DNA of 5,627 nt, taken from positions 1 through 5,627 of the forward strand of contig DNZD01000105.1 in the NCBI GenBank assembly GCA_003504855.1, in the 5' to 3' direction. Under the pieces are notes generated by a model. That model was not told where the DNA came from and ran no database searches. It was given only the letters and a program-made list of their open reading frames with translations. How positions within the stretch are numbered: the stretch's first letter is position 1; each line of letters begins with the position of its first letter. The position numbers and the translations under genes were made by a program. Below, piece by piece: positions 1 through 5,627 of this stretch. The DNA comes from Cytophagales bacterium. Lineage in GTDB: Bacteria > Bacteroidota > Bacteroidia > Cytophagales > Cyclobacteriaceae.

Positions 1-1039
1 TGCTGTCGGCCGGAATGATCTCCAGGTTACGGATTCGGATCTGGTCACCGACCTGCAGGTCATGAACAATTACAGGAATCCAACCTGAACCCGACCACTT
101 CATCACCGCCAGCGGGAAGTAAGATTTGTAATCCCGGTCGAAAGCGAGGCTGTCGTATGTTTTGTTTTGAAACCACCTGCCGATCAGGAGGAAAAATACG
201 AGGCCGACCAGCGAATCCATATATCCCGGGCCTGTGTGGGTAAGAATATCATAGGCAGACCGGAAGAACAGGGCCAACAGCCCTACAGCAATAGGTACAT
301 CAATGTTGATCTGGCGCTGGGTAAAGGTGTGCCATGCATTAACAAAGTAATCACGGGCGCTGTACAGCATCACAGGAACCGCCAGTATCAGGTTGAGGTA
401 AGAAAACAACAACCGGAGGGTATCGTCGCCTTCGTCTACACCGAGGTATTCCGGGAAACTCAGCATCATGATGTTTCCAAAGGCGAAGCCGGCGAGTGCC
501 AGTTTGCCGATCAGGGAATTGGCCGAAGTCTTGTTCTCCTTCTTTTCTCCTTCCAGGTTTATCTGAGGCACATACCCCAGCGAGGCCAGGAGTTGTGCCA
601 ATTGAGACGGAGCCAGTTGTTCGGGGTTGAAATCTATTCGCACCATCTTGGAAGAGAAATTCACTTCCGATGCCAGAACCCCTTTTCGAATGCGCTGCAG
701 ATTTTCCAGCAACCAGATACAGGAAATACAGTGGATCGCAGGAACGTAGAACCAAATTCTGCCGAATGTGGGCGAATCAAACTCCATTAATTTTTTGCGT
801 ACGCCGGCGTCATCAAGATAGGCGTATGTCTCATCACTCACATGGCGCAGGGTGATGCCTGGTTTTTCATCAAATGAATAATACTCGCAAAGGTCATTCT
901 CATTCAGAATTTCAAAAACAGTCTTGCACCCATAACAACAGAACTTCTTATCCTCCACCGCAAATACTTCGGCAGGGAGCGGCTCACCGCAATGGTAACA
1001 GGTAAGTTTGGTTTCGACCGTAGATTCCACGTCCAGCAT
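1..1039 (-). CDS. ccoI: CcoI/FixI-type copper-translocating P-type ATPase, N-terminal 346 residues (runs off window)
   Basis: The frame is open from an ATG at 1037-1039 to the window edge, with an in-frame TAA just upstream of the start, so only the C-terminus is missing. Residues 10-45 carry a cysteine-rich metal-binding domain (C14-x2-C17, then C34, C35, C38), typical of the ATPase-cat_bd domain of CcoI-like pumps. An HMA-like domain follows at about 95-160, with H103-C104-I-S-C107 and the adjoining IWLLEN. Membrane segments are visible at about 176-195, 208-228, 246-262 and 273-290. The start of the actuator domain is at 327-346, with GDQIRIRN and IPADS. The phosphorylation motif (DKTGT) and CPC-type motif would lie beyond the edge. 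The family exports Cu(I) across the inner membrane for assembly of cytochrome cbb3 oxidase. Known CcoI proteins share this N-terminal layout, but the specific role over a general copper exporter is inferred. It lies 50 bases after the universal stress gene and may share its transcript. Confidence 0.87.
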   Translation of the reverse strand, partial: MLDVESTVETKLTCYHCGEPLPAEVFAVEDKKFCCYGCKTVFEILNENDLCEYYSFDEKPGITLRHVSDETYAYLDDAGVRKKLMEFDSPTFGRIWFYVPAIHCISCIWLLENLQRIRKGVLASEVNFSSKMVRIDFNPEQLAPSQLAQLLASLGYVPQINLEGEKKENKTSANSLIGKLALAGFAFGNIMMLSFPEYLGVDEGDDTLRLLFSYLNLILAVPVMLYSARDYFVNAWHTFTQRQINIDVPIAVGLLALFFRSAYDILTHTGPGYMDSLVGLVFFLLIGRWFQNKTYDSLAFDRDYKSYFPLAVMKWSGSGWIPVIVHDLQVGDQIRIRNLEIIPADS

Positions 1040-1089
1040 GACTGTTGGTTCAAATTACGATTATTGATTCAATTTCGAAGGCGGCTTGA

Positions 1090-1923
1090 TTAGTCGGCTT
1101 TATAGGTCCATATCGGGCAATCAATATGGTTGACCACATCCTCCGCAATGCTTCCGCTGAAAAAGTGACTCAACCCGCGCCGGCCATGGGTAGCCATGAC
1201 CACGAGGTCTCCCTTCACTTCCTTCAGGTAACTGGCCAATCCGGTTTCGTGATCAACATCATTGTACACCTGAAGGGTATAGTCCTTGAGCATAAAGCGC
1301 TTGGCGAATGCTTTCATCCGGGCCTTCGTCTCACTATCCCGCTGAAAATTTCCAGGTGTATTGATATAGACCACATGCAGTGTTGCATCAAAGAAGGTCT
1401 GCAGGGACTTGATTTTAGTGACCAACTCCTCCTGATTGTCGTCGAGGGTATTGGGGAACACAATGTTCTTGATGGATGCCGCTGTCACCGATTTCTTGAT
1501 GGCAATGACCGGCACGGACGACGACCGGACTATCTTCTCCGTATTCGACCCGACCATAAATTCCTTGAGCCCGGATGAGCCTTTGGTGCCCATGATAATC
1601 AGGTCGGCCTGTTTTGCCTTGGCGGTTTGCTGAATCACCAGGTGAATCGGGCCGTACTCTACCATTGTTTTAACCCGGGGGCCGCCTTTGGCAAACTTGG
1701 ACTTCATTTTTTCGAAGTTCTTTTCTGCCGACTCTTTCATGTCCTTCATAAAAGACTCTTCGAAGGACAGCGTGGGCGCCAACGCGGTGTCGTGCATGAC
1801 AGGCAGTTCGATGATGTTGAGCAGGATGATCTCCCCATCGCTTTGCTCAGCTACTTCAACTGCAAATCGGAAGGCCTGGATGGCCGAATCCGAAAAATCG
1901 CAGGGTACCAGTATCTTTTTCAT
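1090..1923 (-). CDS. Universal stress protein, tandem UspA domains
   Basis: This 277-residue soluble protein holds two UspA-fold domains, at about 1-145 and 151-275, the usual size for a tandem Usp. Domain 1 begins MKKILVPCDFS and has the complete ATP-binding pattern G-x2-G-x9-G-S (G112, G115, G125, S126) followed by a VPVIAI strand. Domain 2 has the same spacing with alanine in place of the first glycine (A244, G247, G257, S258), a common variant; its first strand (IVFPNTLDD) is less canonical than that of domain 1. Domain 1 is therefore the more likely nucleotide binder. Usp proteins are cytoplasmic and support survival under starvation, oxidative or respiratory stress; no specific substrate can be read here. 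The ATG at 1921-1923 is the only good start because a stop lies a few codons upstream in frame. A candidate promoter and an inverted repeat sit immediately upstream, and ccoI follows 50 bases downstream on the same strand. Confidence 0.95.
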   Translation of the reverse strand: MKKILVPCDFSDSAIQAFRFAVEVAEQSDGEIILLNIIELPVMHDTALAPTLSFEESFMKDMKESAEKNFEKMKSKFAKGGPRVKTMVEYGPIHLVIQQTAKAKQADLIIMGTKGSSGLKEFMVGSNTEKIVRSSSVPVIAIKKSVTAASIKNIVFPNTLDDNQEELVTKIKSLQTFFDATLHVVYINTPGNFQRDSETKARMKAFAKRFMLKDYTLQVYNDVDHETGLASYLKEVKGDLVVMATHGRRGLSHFFSGSIAEDVVNHIDCPIWTYKAD

Positions 1924-1933
1924 GGCAGTGGGA

Positions 1934-1953
1934 TTTATCTACCCAAAGATAAA
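1934..1953. repeat. Inverted repeat overlapping the candidate usp promoter
   Basis: TTTATC (1934-1939) and GATAAA (1948-1953) form a perfect six-base inverted repeat around an eight-base spacer. It overlaps the candidate -7 element and ends 10 bases before the usp start codon. It could be an operator half-site pair or a leader hairpin. It is AT-rich and short, so chance is a real possibility. Confidence 0.3.
1944..1951 (-). promoter_or_regulatory. Candidate Bacteroidota -7 element upstream of the usp gene
   Basis: On the minus strand these bases read TATCTTTG, an exact match to the TAnnTTTG -7 consensus recognised by the primary sigma factor of Bacteroidota. The element lies about 20 bases before the usp ATG, which would give a short leader. 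No TTTG is seen at the expected -33 position; the nearest is about 38 bases upstream. The call therefore rests on one eight-base motif plus position, in the 82-base gap after menA. Confidence 0.33.
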
Positions 1954-1994
1954 CCGCCCCTGAGCGGAGCTTCCTGATGTCCATCACGGCAAAT

Positions 1995-2010
1995 CCTGAC
2001 TTCCGTCAGG
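1995..2010 (-). terminator. Hairpin across the menA stop codon (possible weak terminator or 3' end stabiliser)
   Basis: CCTGAC and GTCAGG form a perfect six-base-pair stem with a four-base loop. On the transcribed minus strand the loop is GGAA, a GNRA-type tetraloop, which usually makes a stable hairpin. The menA TGA (2006-2008) lies inside the stem. Only ATTTG follows, not a real U tract, so intrinsic termination would be weak. A role in mRNA 3' end protection is equally possible. The stem is seen directly; the function is inferred. Confidence 0.35.
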
Positions 2011-2911
2011 GCCGAACTGCAAAGAATTGGCCCAGACCGAAAAGGAGTACAAAAACGAGGGTGGAAAGCGCCATCTGTTTCAGATAAGGATCGAGCTGGG
2101 AAGATGGTTTTTGGCTCACTGACCGGCCATTCAAAAAGAACAAAGGCGCCGAAAGCACAAATATCCATTGCACGGGCGATGTATACCGGGTGGCGACAAA
2201 GGCCACCGCCCCCATCCATCCACCGATAAGCAATACCCAGTGGTACTTCGCTGCGACTTCCTTGCCTACCCTGACAGGTATGGAGAATTTTCCGGCGGCC
2301 CTGTCAGAATCAATATCACGGATATTATTGATGTTAAGTACCGCCACACTAAACAAGCCGCAGCTCAGCGCCGGTCCCAGCAAGTCCCATGAAAATTCCT
2401 GCGTGAAGAGATAATAAGATCCCATGACGCCAATCAAACCAAAAAAAATAAGGACTGAAATATCACCAAGGCCCATATATCCATACGGCTTTCTACCCAC
2501 CGTATAAGCTATGGCTGCCATAATACTCAACAGGCCAAGCACCAGAAAGAACCCGATCATTTGAAGGTTCCATCCAAATGCCATAAAGAGCAGCGACAAT
2601 CCGGAAATCAGCGAGAGAAGAACAAAGACAATCATGGCAGTGCGCATGGCACCCGGCGTGATGGCACCGGACTGAACGGCCCGCTGTGGGCCGGTACGTC
2701 CGGCGTGATCGGCACCATTGACGGTGTCGCCATAATCATTGGCAAGATTGGAAAGCACTTGCAGAAAAATGGTGGTAACACAGCAAAGCGTAAACAACAA
2801 CCCATTGAATTTGCCGGCACTGGCAGCCAGAAATCCACTCATCGCAATACTGGAAAGAGCCAGGGGCAGGGTACGTGGTCGGAACGCTGCAATCCAGGGT
2901 TTGATATTCAT
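2006..2911 (-). CDS. menA: 1,4-dihydroxy-2-naphthoate polyprenyltransferase MenA
   Basis: This 301-residue integral membrane enzyme of the UbiA prenyltransferase superfamily attaches a polyprenyl chain to 1,4-dihydroxy-2-naphthoate, giving demethylmenaquinone in the inner membrane. The N-terminal IAAFRPRTLPLA stretch (8-19) is typical of MenA. The first aspartate-rich, Mg-diphosphate-binding motif is N58-D59-Y-G-D62 followed by NGADHAGRTGPQRAV. The second is N195-N196-IRD-I-D201-S-D203 followed by RAAGK. About eight or nine hydrophobic segments lie between and after these. The length is normal and both motifs are intact, so it should be active. The start is the ATG at 2909-2911, with an in-frame stop shortly upstream. 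Only four bases separate it from the doxX stop, so it is probably the last gene of the peroxidase-DoxX operon. No other men genes are in the window, consistent with the scattered men genes seen in many genomes. Confidence 0.95.
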   Translation of the reverse strand: MNIKPWIAAFRPRTLPLALSSIAMSGFLAASAGKFNGLLFTLCCVTTIFLQVLSNLANDYGDTVNGADHAGRTGPQRAVQSGAITPGAMRTAMIVFVLLSLISGLSLLFMAFGWNLQMIGFFLVLGLLSIMAAIAYTVGRKPYGYMGLGDISVLIFFGLIGVMGSYYLFTQEFSWDLLGPALSCGLFSVAVLNINNIRDIDSDRAAGKFSIPVRVGKEVAAKYHWVLLIGGWMGAVAFVATRYTSPVQWIFVLSAPLFFLNGRSVSQKPSSQLDPYLKQMALSTLVFVLLFGLGQFFAVRP

Positions 2912-2915
2912 GTTG

Positions 2916-3320
2916 CTACCGTTTCAGCAAACGGTCTGCAGCATACTTGCCCGGTCCCGCCAGCAAGAGCGCAAGATAAGGGATTAAGAAAAGTATCCCA
3001 TGTTCCTTGTCGCCCAAAGGATCATTTCCATGCACAACGAAGACGATTACGAGCGTGGTGATGATCAATGGGATTAAGGCGAGCCTGGTGAACAGGCCGA
3101 TCACCAGAAATCCGGAACAGAACAATTCGGCAAAAATGGTGAGCAACAGGGAAGCGGGATGACCGACCCCAAGCGGGTCAGGAAACTTATCCACACGTTC
3201 GGCATAGTGAATGAACTTCGGCCATCCATGGGTCATCATGAGGACGCCAACGGAAAGTCGTAAAAACAATAGCCCCAGGTCAGTGGCCCAGGGCTTTGTA
3301 CTCCAAATCTTGGAAAGCAT
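2916..3320 (-). CDS. DoxX family membrane protein
   Basis: This 134-residue protein has four hydrophobic segments (about 14-31, 55-75, 79-97 and 107-122), matching the size and topology of the DoxX family. Family-type features are the RLSVGVLMMTHGWPKF stretch ending TM1 (21-36), a glutamate inside TM2 (E65 in FAELF), and the C-terminal LAGPGKYAADRLL (120-132). DoxX proteins include the small subunit of archaeal thiosulfate:quinone oxidoreductase and a mycobacterial membrane redox complex with superoxide dismutase and a sulfurtransferase; most bacterial members have no assigned reaction. The ATG (3318-3320) shares a base with the upstream peroxidase stop (TAATG), implying translational coupling, and menA starts four bases downstream. 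A role at the quinone pool or in thiol redox balance is inferred from these neighbours only. Confidence 0.9.
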   Translation of the reverse strand: MLSKIWSTKPWATDLGLLFLRLSVGVLMMTHGWPKFIHYAERVDKFPDPLGVGHPASLLLTIFAELFCSGFLVIGLFTRLALIPLIITTLVIVFVVHGNDPLGDKEHGILFLIPYLALLLAGPGKYAADRLLKR

Positions 3321-3889
3321 TACAATTTGATTTTATCCATGATCGCTTTGTCCATCGGCTTCACTTTGGAAGGAAAGAATCCCAAGACTTCGCCTTCAGG
3401 ACTTATAAGGTACTTGCAGAAATTCCAGGAAGGTGTCTCACCTGTCTTGGCTTCAAGCCATTTGTAAACCGGCGCTTTGTCTTTTCCTTTCACTGAAATT
3501 TTTTCAGCCATCTGGAATTTCACACCATAATTTTTTTGACAGAAAGTAGCGATCTCATCGTTACTGCCGGGCTCCTGCCACAGAAAGTTGTTGGCCGGAA
3601 AGCCAAGGATGGCCACTTTATCGCCGAGGGTTTCATGGAGTTTCTCCAGGTCAGCGTACTGCGGTGTATATCCACACTTCGAGGCCGTGTTCACGATGAG
3701 AAGGTACTTCCCCTTGTATTGCGCCAACGGCAATTCTTTTCCATCCAGTGCCTTCACCGTGAAGTCGTAGATGGTTCCGGAAACAGGCTCCTGCTTGCCC
3801 GACGACAATTGGGTTGAAAGAAAAGTGATCAGTCCCACAAGCAGTGCGCCTCCGAAAATAAAGCGTTTAGAGTTCGCTGGTAATTTCAT
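3320..3889 (-). CDS. Glutathione peroxidase family protein (cysteine type), membrane-anchored or exported
   Basis: This 189-residue thioredoxin-fold peroxidase reduces hydroperoxides. Cysteine C72 (NTASKCGYTPQY) replaces selenocysteine. The rest of the catalytic tetrad is visible: Q105 in WQEPG and W155-N156 in SWNFCKY. C117 (FCQKNYGV) fits the resolving cysteine of thioredoxin-dependent family members, so thioredoxin rather than glutathione is the likely reductant. A basic start and a hydrophobic stretch at about 10-26 predict a signal anchor or signal peptide, placing the enzyme outside the cytoplasm. Two residues before the catalytic Gln are Leu-Trp (103-104), where the family usually has Gly followed by a small residue. 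The ATG at 3887-3889 is the only reasonable start: upstream is an in-frame stop, and later alternatives would cut the hydrophobic segment. The first 23 bases overlap the upstream paralogue; the stop overlaps the doxX start. Confidence 0.94.
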   Translation of the reverse strand: MKLPANSKRFIFGGALLVGLITFLSTQLSSGKQEPVSGTIYDFTVKALDGKELPLAQYKGKYLLIVNTASKCGYTPQYADLEKLHETLGDKVAILGFPANNFLWQEPGSNDEIATFCQKNYGVKFQMAEKISVKGKDKAPVYKWLEAKTGETPSWNFCKYLISPEGEVLGFFPSKVKPMDKAIMDKIKL

Positions 3890-4364
3890 TCGCCATCGGA
3901 TTTACGGAAGACTTAAAGAACTTCACAGATCCGTCCGGTTTAATCAGATACTTACAAAAGTTCCAGGAAGGCTCCTGGCCTGTCTTTTCCTTCAACCAGG
4001 CATACAGTGGATGCTGGTCTTCGCCCTTCACCGATATTTTTTCAAACATCTGGAAGGTTACGCCATAGTTTTTCTGGCAGAAAGAAGAAATCTCAGCATT
4101 AGTGCCAGGCTCCTGTGCACCAAAATTATTGGCCGGGAAGCCAAGGATCACCACTTTACTTCCGAAGGTGTCCTGCAACTTCTGGAGGTCTGCATATTGT
4201 GGTGTATAGCCACACTTGGAGGCCACATTCACAATCAACACGGTCTTTCCCTTGTACTGGGAAAAATCAATGGACTTGCCATCAATGGCGGCCATTTTGA
4301 ATTCATACAACGACATGGGGGATGCGGGCATGATCAAGAGGGTTAAGAAGACAAGGATTTTCAT
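3867..4364 (-). CDS. Glutathione peroxidase family protein (cysteine type), secreted paralogue
   Basis: This 165-residue family member has peroxidatic C51 (NVASKCGYTPQY), Q84 in FGAQEPG, W134-N135 in SWNFCKY and a probable resolving cysteine C96 (SFCQKNYGV). Unlike its downstream neighbour it keeps the canonical Gly before the catalytic Gln. Residues 1-16 (MKILVFLTLLIMPASP) form a short signal peptide, so export to the periplasm is likely; the mature chain is close to a minimal GPx domain. By eye it matches the downstream paralogue at about 95 of 142 aligned positions, indicating an old tandem duplication. It is the first gene of the compact block, starting 73 bases after the GNAT fusion gene. 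That gap is A-rich before the ATG, with no Shine-Dalgarno sequence and no promoter I could recognise. An in-frame TAA shortly upstream fixes the start at 4362-4364. Confidence 0.95.
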   Translation of the reverse strand: MKILVFLTLLIMPASPMSLYEFKMAAIDGKSIDFSQYKGKTVLIVNVASKCGYTPQYADLQKLQDTFGSKVVILGFPANNFGAQEPGTNAEISSFCQKNYGVTFQMFEKISVKGEDQHPLYAWLKEKTGQEPSWNFCKYLIKPDGSVKFFKSSVNPMANEITSEL

Positions 4365-4423
4365 GGTTTGATGATTTTAGTTCTAATAACAGTCTTTTTA
4401 CGGGAATGTTCCATACCAGTCAG

Positions 4424-4450
4424 ATAAAAAACAGGCTTCAGGGCTTAGCC
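4424..4450 (-). terminator. Weak terminator-like hairpin after the GNAT fusion gene
   Basis: On the minus strand GGCT (4447-4450) can pair with AGCC (4434-4437) around a nine-base loop containing the stop codon. A run of six T residues (4426-4431) follows two bases later. The T run is convincing but the four-pair stem is weak. If it works, it separates the GNAT fusion gene from the peroxidase operon. Confidence 0.28.
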
Positions 4451-5627
4451 AGCCGCGCAGAAACCGCGTCCCGCAATGCCCGGGCCTTGCTCAGCATCTC
4501 CACGTAGTCTTCCGTGCCGTTGTTCAATTGTGCTTCTGCCACCAGCAACATATTGCGTGATTGCACCATTTTCAACACCGAGCCGTCCACCATTTTCTTT
4601 CGGGCCAGGTCAACGTAGGGGTTGAAGTGATTCAGCAACTGATAGACAACTTCAGTATAGACTTGCTCGAACCTGTGAATGGCATCGTATCTCTTGTAAT
4701 AGTCACTGATCTGATTTCGCAAAGCGGGATCGCTCAGGCCACTAAGGCCATTGCCGGTCAGCAGGCTGGTGTAAGTATCCGAATGGCCTCGAAAAGTCTC
4801 AAATGCCATGATGTCGGTGATGACCATGGCAAGCGTGTCAGCCGGTGGTTCGGGTCGATCCAGCATGGGTAAAACCACATGCACCGATAGGCGATTTGCC
4901 TCCAAGGCCCTGGATATTGTTTGAATGTTGTCAATGTCCTTATCGAGGTCTGCCGTCATATTCTCCAGATAGAACCGCTCTAGTTTTTTGGCATCTCCCT
5001 CATTCTTGAGGTTGTTCAACTGGAAGGCGATCGTCACACCGGCGATCACAATCAAAAGATCGAATGCTTTATTGACGAACAGGTCGCGCCAGGAAAATTT
5101 CTTCTTCTCTTTGGGGCTCTTCTCCTTCTTGTGTTTCTCAGGCTTTTCCATTTTATCGTTTTTTATTGGTTCAGGAACCTTCGCCCCTTCGTCAAAAGCC
5201 AGACGTTTCTCCAGTTTGAAGTTTAAAAACTCTTTTCCATTCAGGAGTTTGCGGTTATCGCTCACCCAGGAATATCCTTTTTGTTCAAAGAATGATCTTG
5301 CCGTGATGCTGGCCTCCACATGTGTAGTTGCAACACCCTTCTTGCGGAGAAAGTCCTCCAGTCGGTTCAGCAATAAAGTGGCAGCACCCTGACCCTGGTG
5401 GTCTTTGTGCACGTACAGCATACCGATGTCCTGCCGGTCGTTTTCAAGATTACCAAACCCAACAATCTTGCCGTCACTAACTGCAACGAACGTCTTTGAT
5501 TCTTTGAATCGCTCCCGCCATTTCCTGATATCAGGATGAGGCGGCGCCCAGGCATCAAGTTGCTCGGGAGAATAATCACGGCTGTTGATCTCGTGCACGG
5601 TGTCATGAAACAGTGTCACCAGCTTCT
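4438..5627 (-). CDS. GNAT acetyltransferase fused to a membrane-anchored DUF6090-like domain (5' end outside window)
   Basis: The frame is open from the window edge to the TGA at 4438-4440. A GTG at 5617-5619 could start a 393-residue protein, but the frame continues upstream and the GNAT fold would lack its first strand, so the true start is probably outside; numbering here is from the GTG. Residues 1-140 are a GNAT N-acetyltransferase: HDTVHEINSRDYSPEQLDAWAP near the start resembles the YafP-like subfamily, the acetyl-CoA loop is Q75-G-Q-G78-A-A80, and ITARSFFEQKGY lies at 105-116. A lysine-rich linker spans about 155-176. A membrane helix at 186-203 (VIAGVTIAFQLNN) leads into a charged helical region to 393 that resembles DUF6090-type proteins of Bacteroidota. 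Predicted topology is acetyltransferase inside and the C-terminal domain outside, inferred from the basic linker. The substrate is unknown. No stop or frameshift separates the domains. Confidence 0.85.
   Translation of the reverse strand, partial: KLVTLFHDTVHEINSRDYSPEQLDAWAPPHPDIRKWRERFKESKTFVAVSDGKIVGFGNLENDRQDIGMLYVHKDHQGQGAATLLLNRLEDFLRKKGVATTHVEASITARSFFEQKGYSWVSDNRKLLNGKEFLNFKLEKRLAFDEGAKVPEPIKNDKMEKPEKHKKEKSPKEKKKFSWRDLFVNKAFDLLIVIAGVTIAFQLNNLKNEGDAKKLERFYLENMTADLDKDIDNIQTISRALEANRLSVHVVLPMLDRPEPPADTLAMVITDIMAFETFRGHSDTYTSLLTGNGLSGLSDPALRNQISDYYKRYDAIHRFEQVYTEVVYQLLNHFNPYVDLARKKMVDGSVLKMVQSRNMLLVAEAQLNNGTEDYVEMLSKARALRDAVSARLAKP

Noticed and set aside
167..790. A long open frame on the plus strand, 207 codons from a TTG
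   Set aside because: It is in codon register with, and antisense to, the ccoI frame, whose translation has clear metal-binding and membrane motifs. The plus-strand product shows no recognisable domain.
1063..1073. ATTGATTCAAT palindrome before ccoI, reminiscent of an Fnr site
   Set aside because: An Fnr/Crp-type site needs TTGAT-N4-ATCAA; here the half-sites are fused around a single base and the spacing is wrong.
1040..1089. Possible separate ccoI promoter (TAATTTG on the minus strand)
   Set aside because: The spacing is one base short of TAnnTTTG and no -33 element is placed properly; read-through from usp is simpler.
1126..1578. A 150-codon plus-strand open frame inside the usp gene
   Set aside because: It is antisense to a gene with both ATP-binding motifs intact, and I see no motif of its own.
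1954..1968. CCGC/GCGG inverted repeat between menA and usp as a terminator
   Set aside because: The stem is only four pairs with a six-base loop, and no adequate U tract follows on the minus strand.
3867..3889. The 23-base overlap of the two peroxidase genes as a sign of a frameshift or mis-called start
   Set aside because: Both proteins are full length with complete motifs, the downstream start is the only one that keeps its hydrophobic N-terminus, and such overlaps are common in compact operons.
3771..4346. A 191-codon plus-strand open frame across the two peroxidase genes
   Set aside because: It is the antisense shadow of two strongly conserved peroxidase genes and spans their junction; its translation shows no domain.

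Overview
The window reads as ordinary chromosomal DNA from a member of the Bacteroidota, most likely a Cytophagales-like aerobe. The reasons are a menaquinone-type MenA, a CcoI-type copper ATPase with the cysteine-rich N-terminal domain common in this phylum, a membrane domain resembling the DUF6090 family, start codons with no clear Shine-Dalgarno sequence but A-rich leaders, and one match to the Bacteroidota -7 promoter element (TAnnTTTG). This placement is inferred from gene content, not from a database search. All seven protein genes lie on the minus strand and are described here in transcription order, from high to low coordinates.

The first (4438-5627, 5' end outside the window) joins a GNAT acetyltransferase, a lysine-rich linker, one membrane segment and an extracytoplasmic helical domain. 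It ends at a weak terminator-like hairpin with a six-T run. After a 73-base gap comes a compact four-gene block: two tandem cysteine-type glutathione-peroxidase-family proteins (3867-4364 and 3320-3889, overlapping by 23 bases), a DoxX-family membrane protein (2916-3320, joined by a TAATG stop/start overlap), and menA (2006-2911, starting 4 bases after the DoxX stop). These four are very probably co-transcribed.

A small hairpin overlaps the menA stop. An 82-base gap follows, holding a candidate promoter and an inverted repeat in front of a tandem-domain universal stress protein (1090-1923). Fifty bases further on, a CcoI/FixI-type copper P-type ATPase begins (1-1039); its C-terminal half lies outside the window.

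Together the genes suggest a respiratory and redox-maintenance neighbourhood: exported thiol peroxidases, a DoxX protein that may act at the quinone pool, menaquinone synthesis, a stress protein and copper delivery to a cytochrome cbb3-type oxidase. That functional link is inferred from gene order only. I saw no RNA genes, mobile elements, CRISPR arrays or phage genes, and no clear undescribed system. The most unusual items are the GNAT-membrane fusion and the compact peroxidase-DoxX-MenA block.
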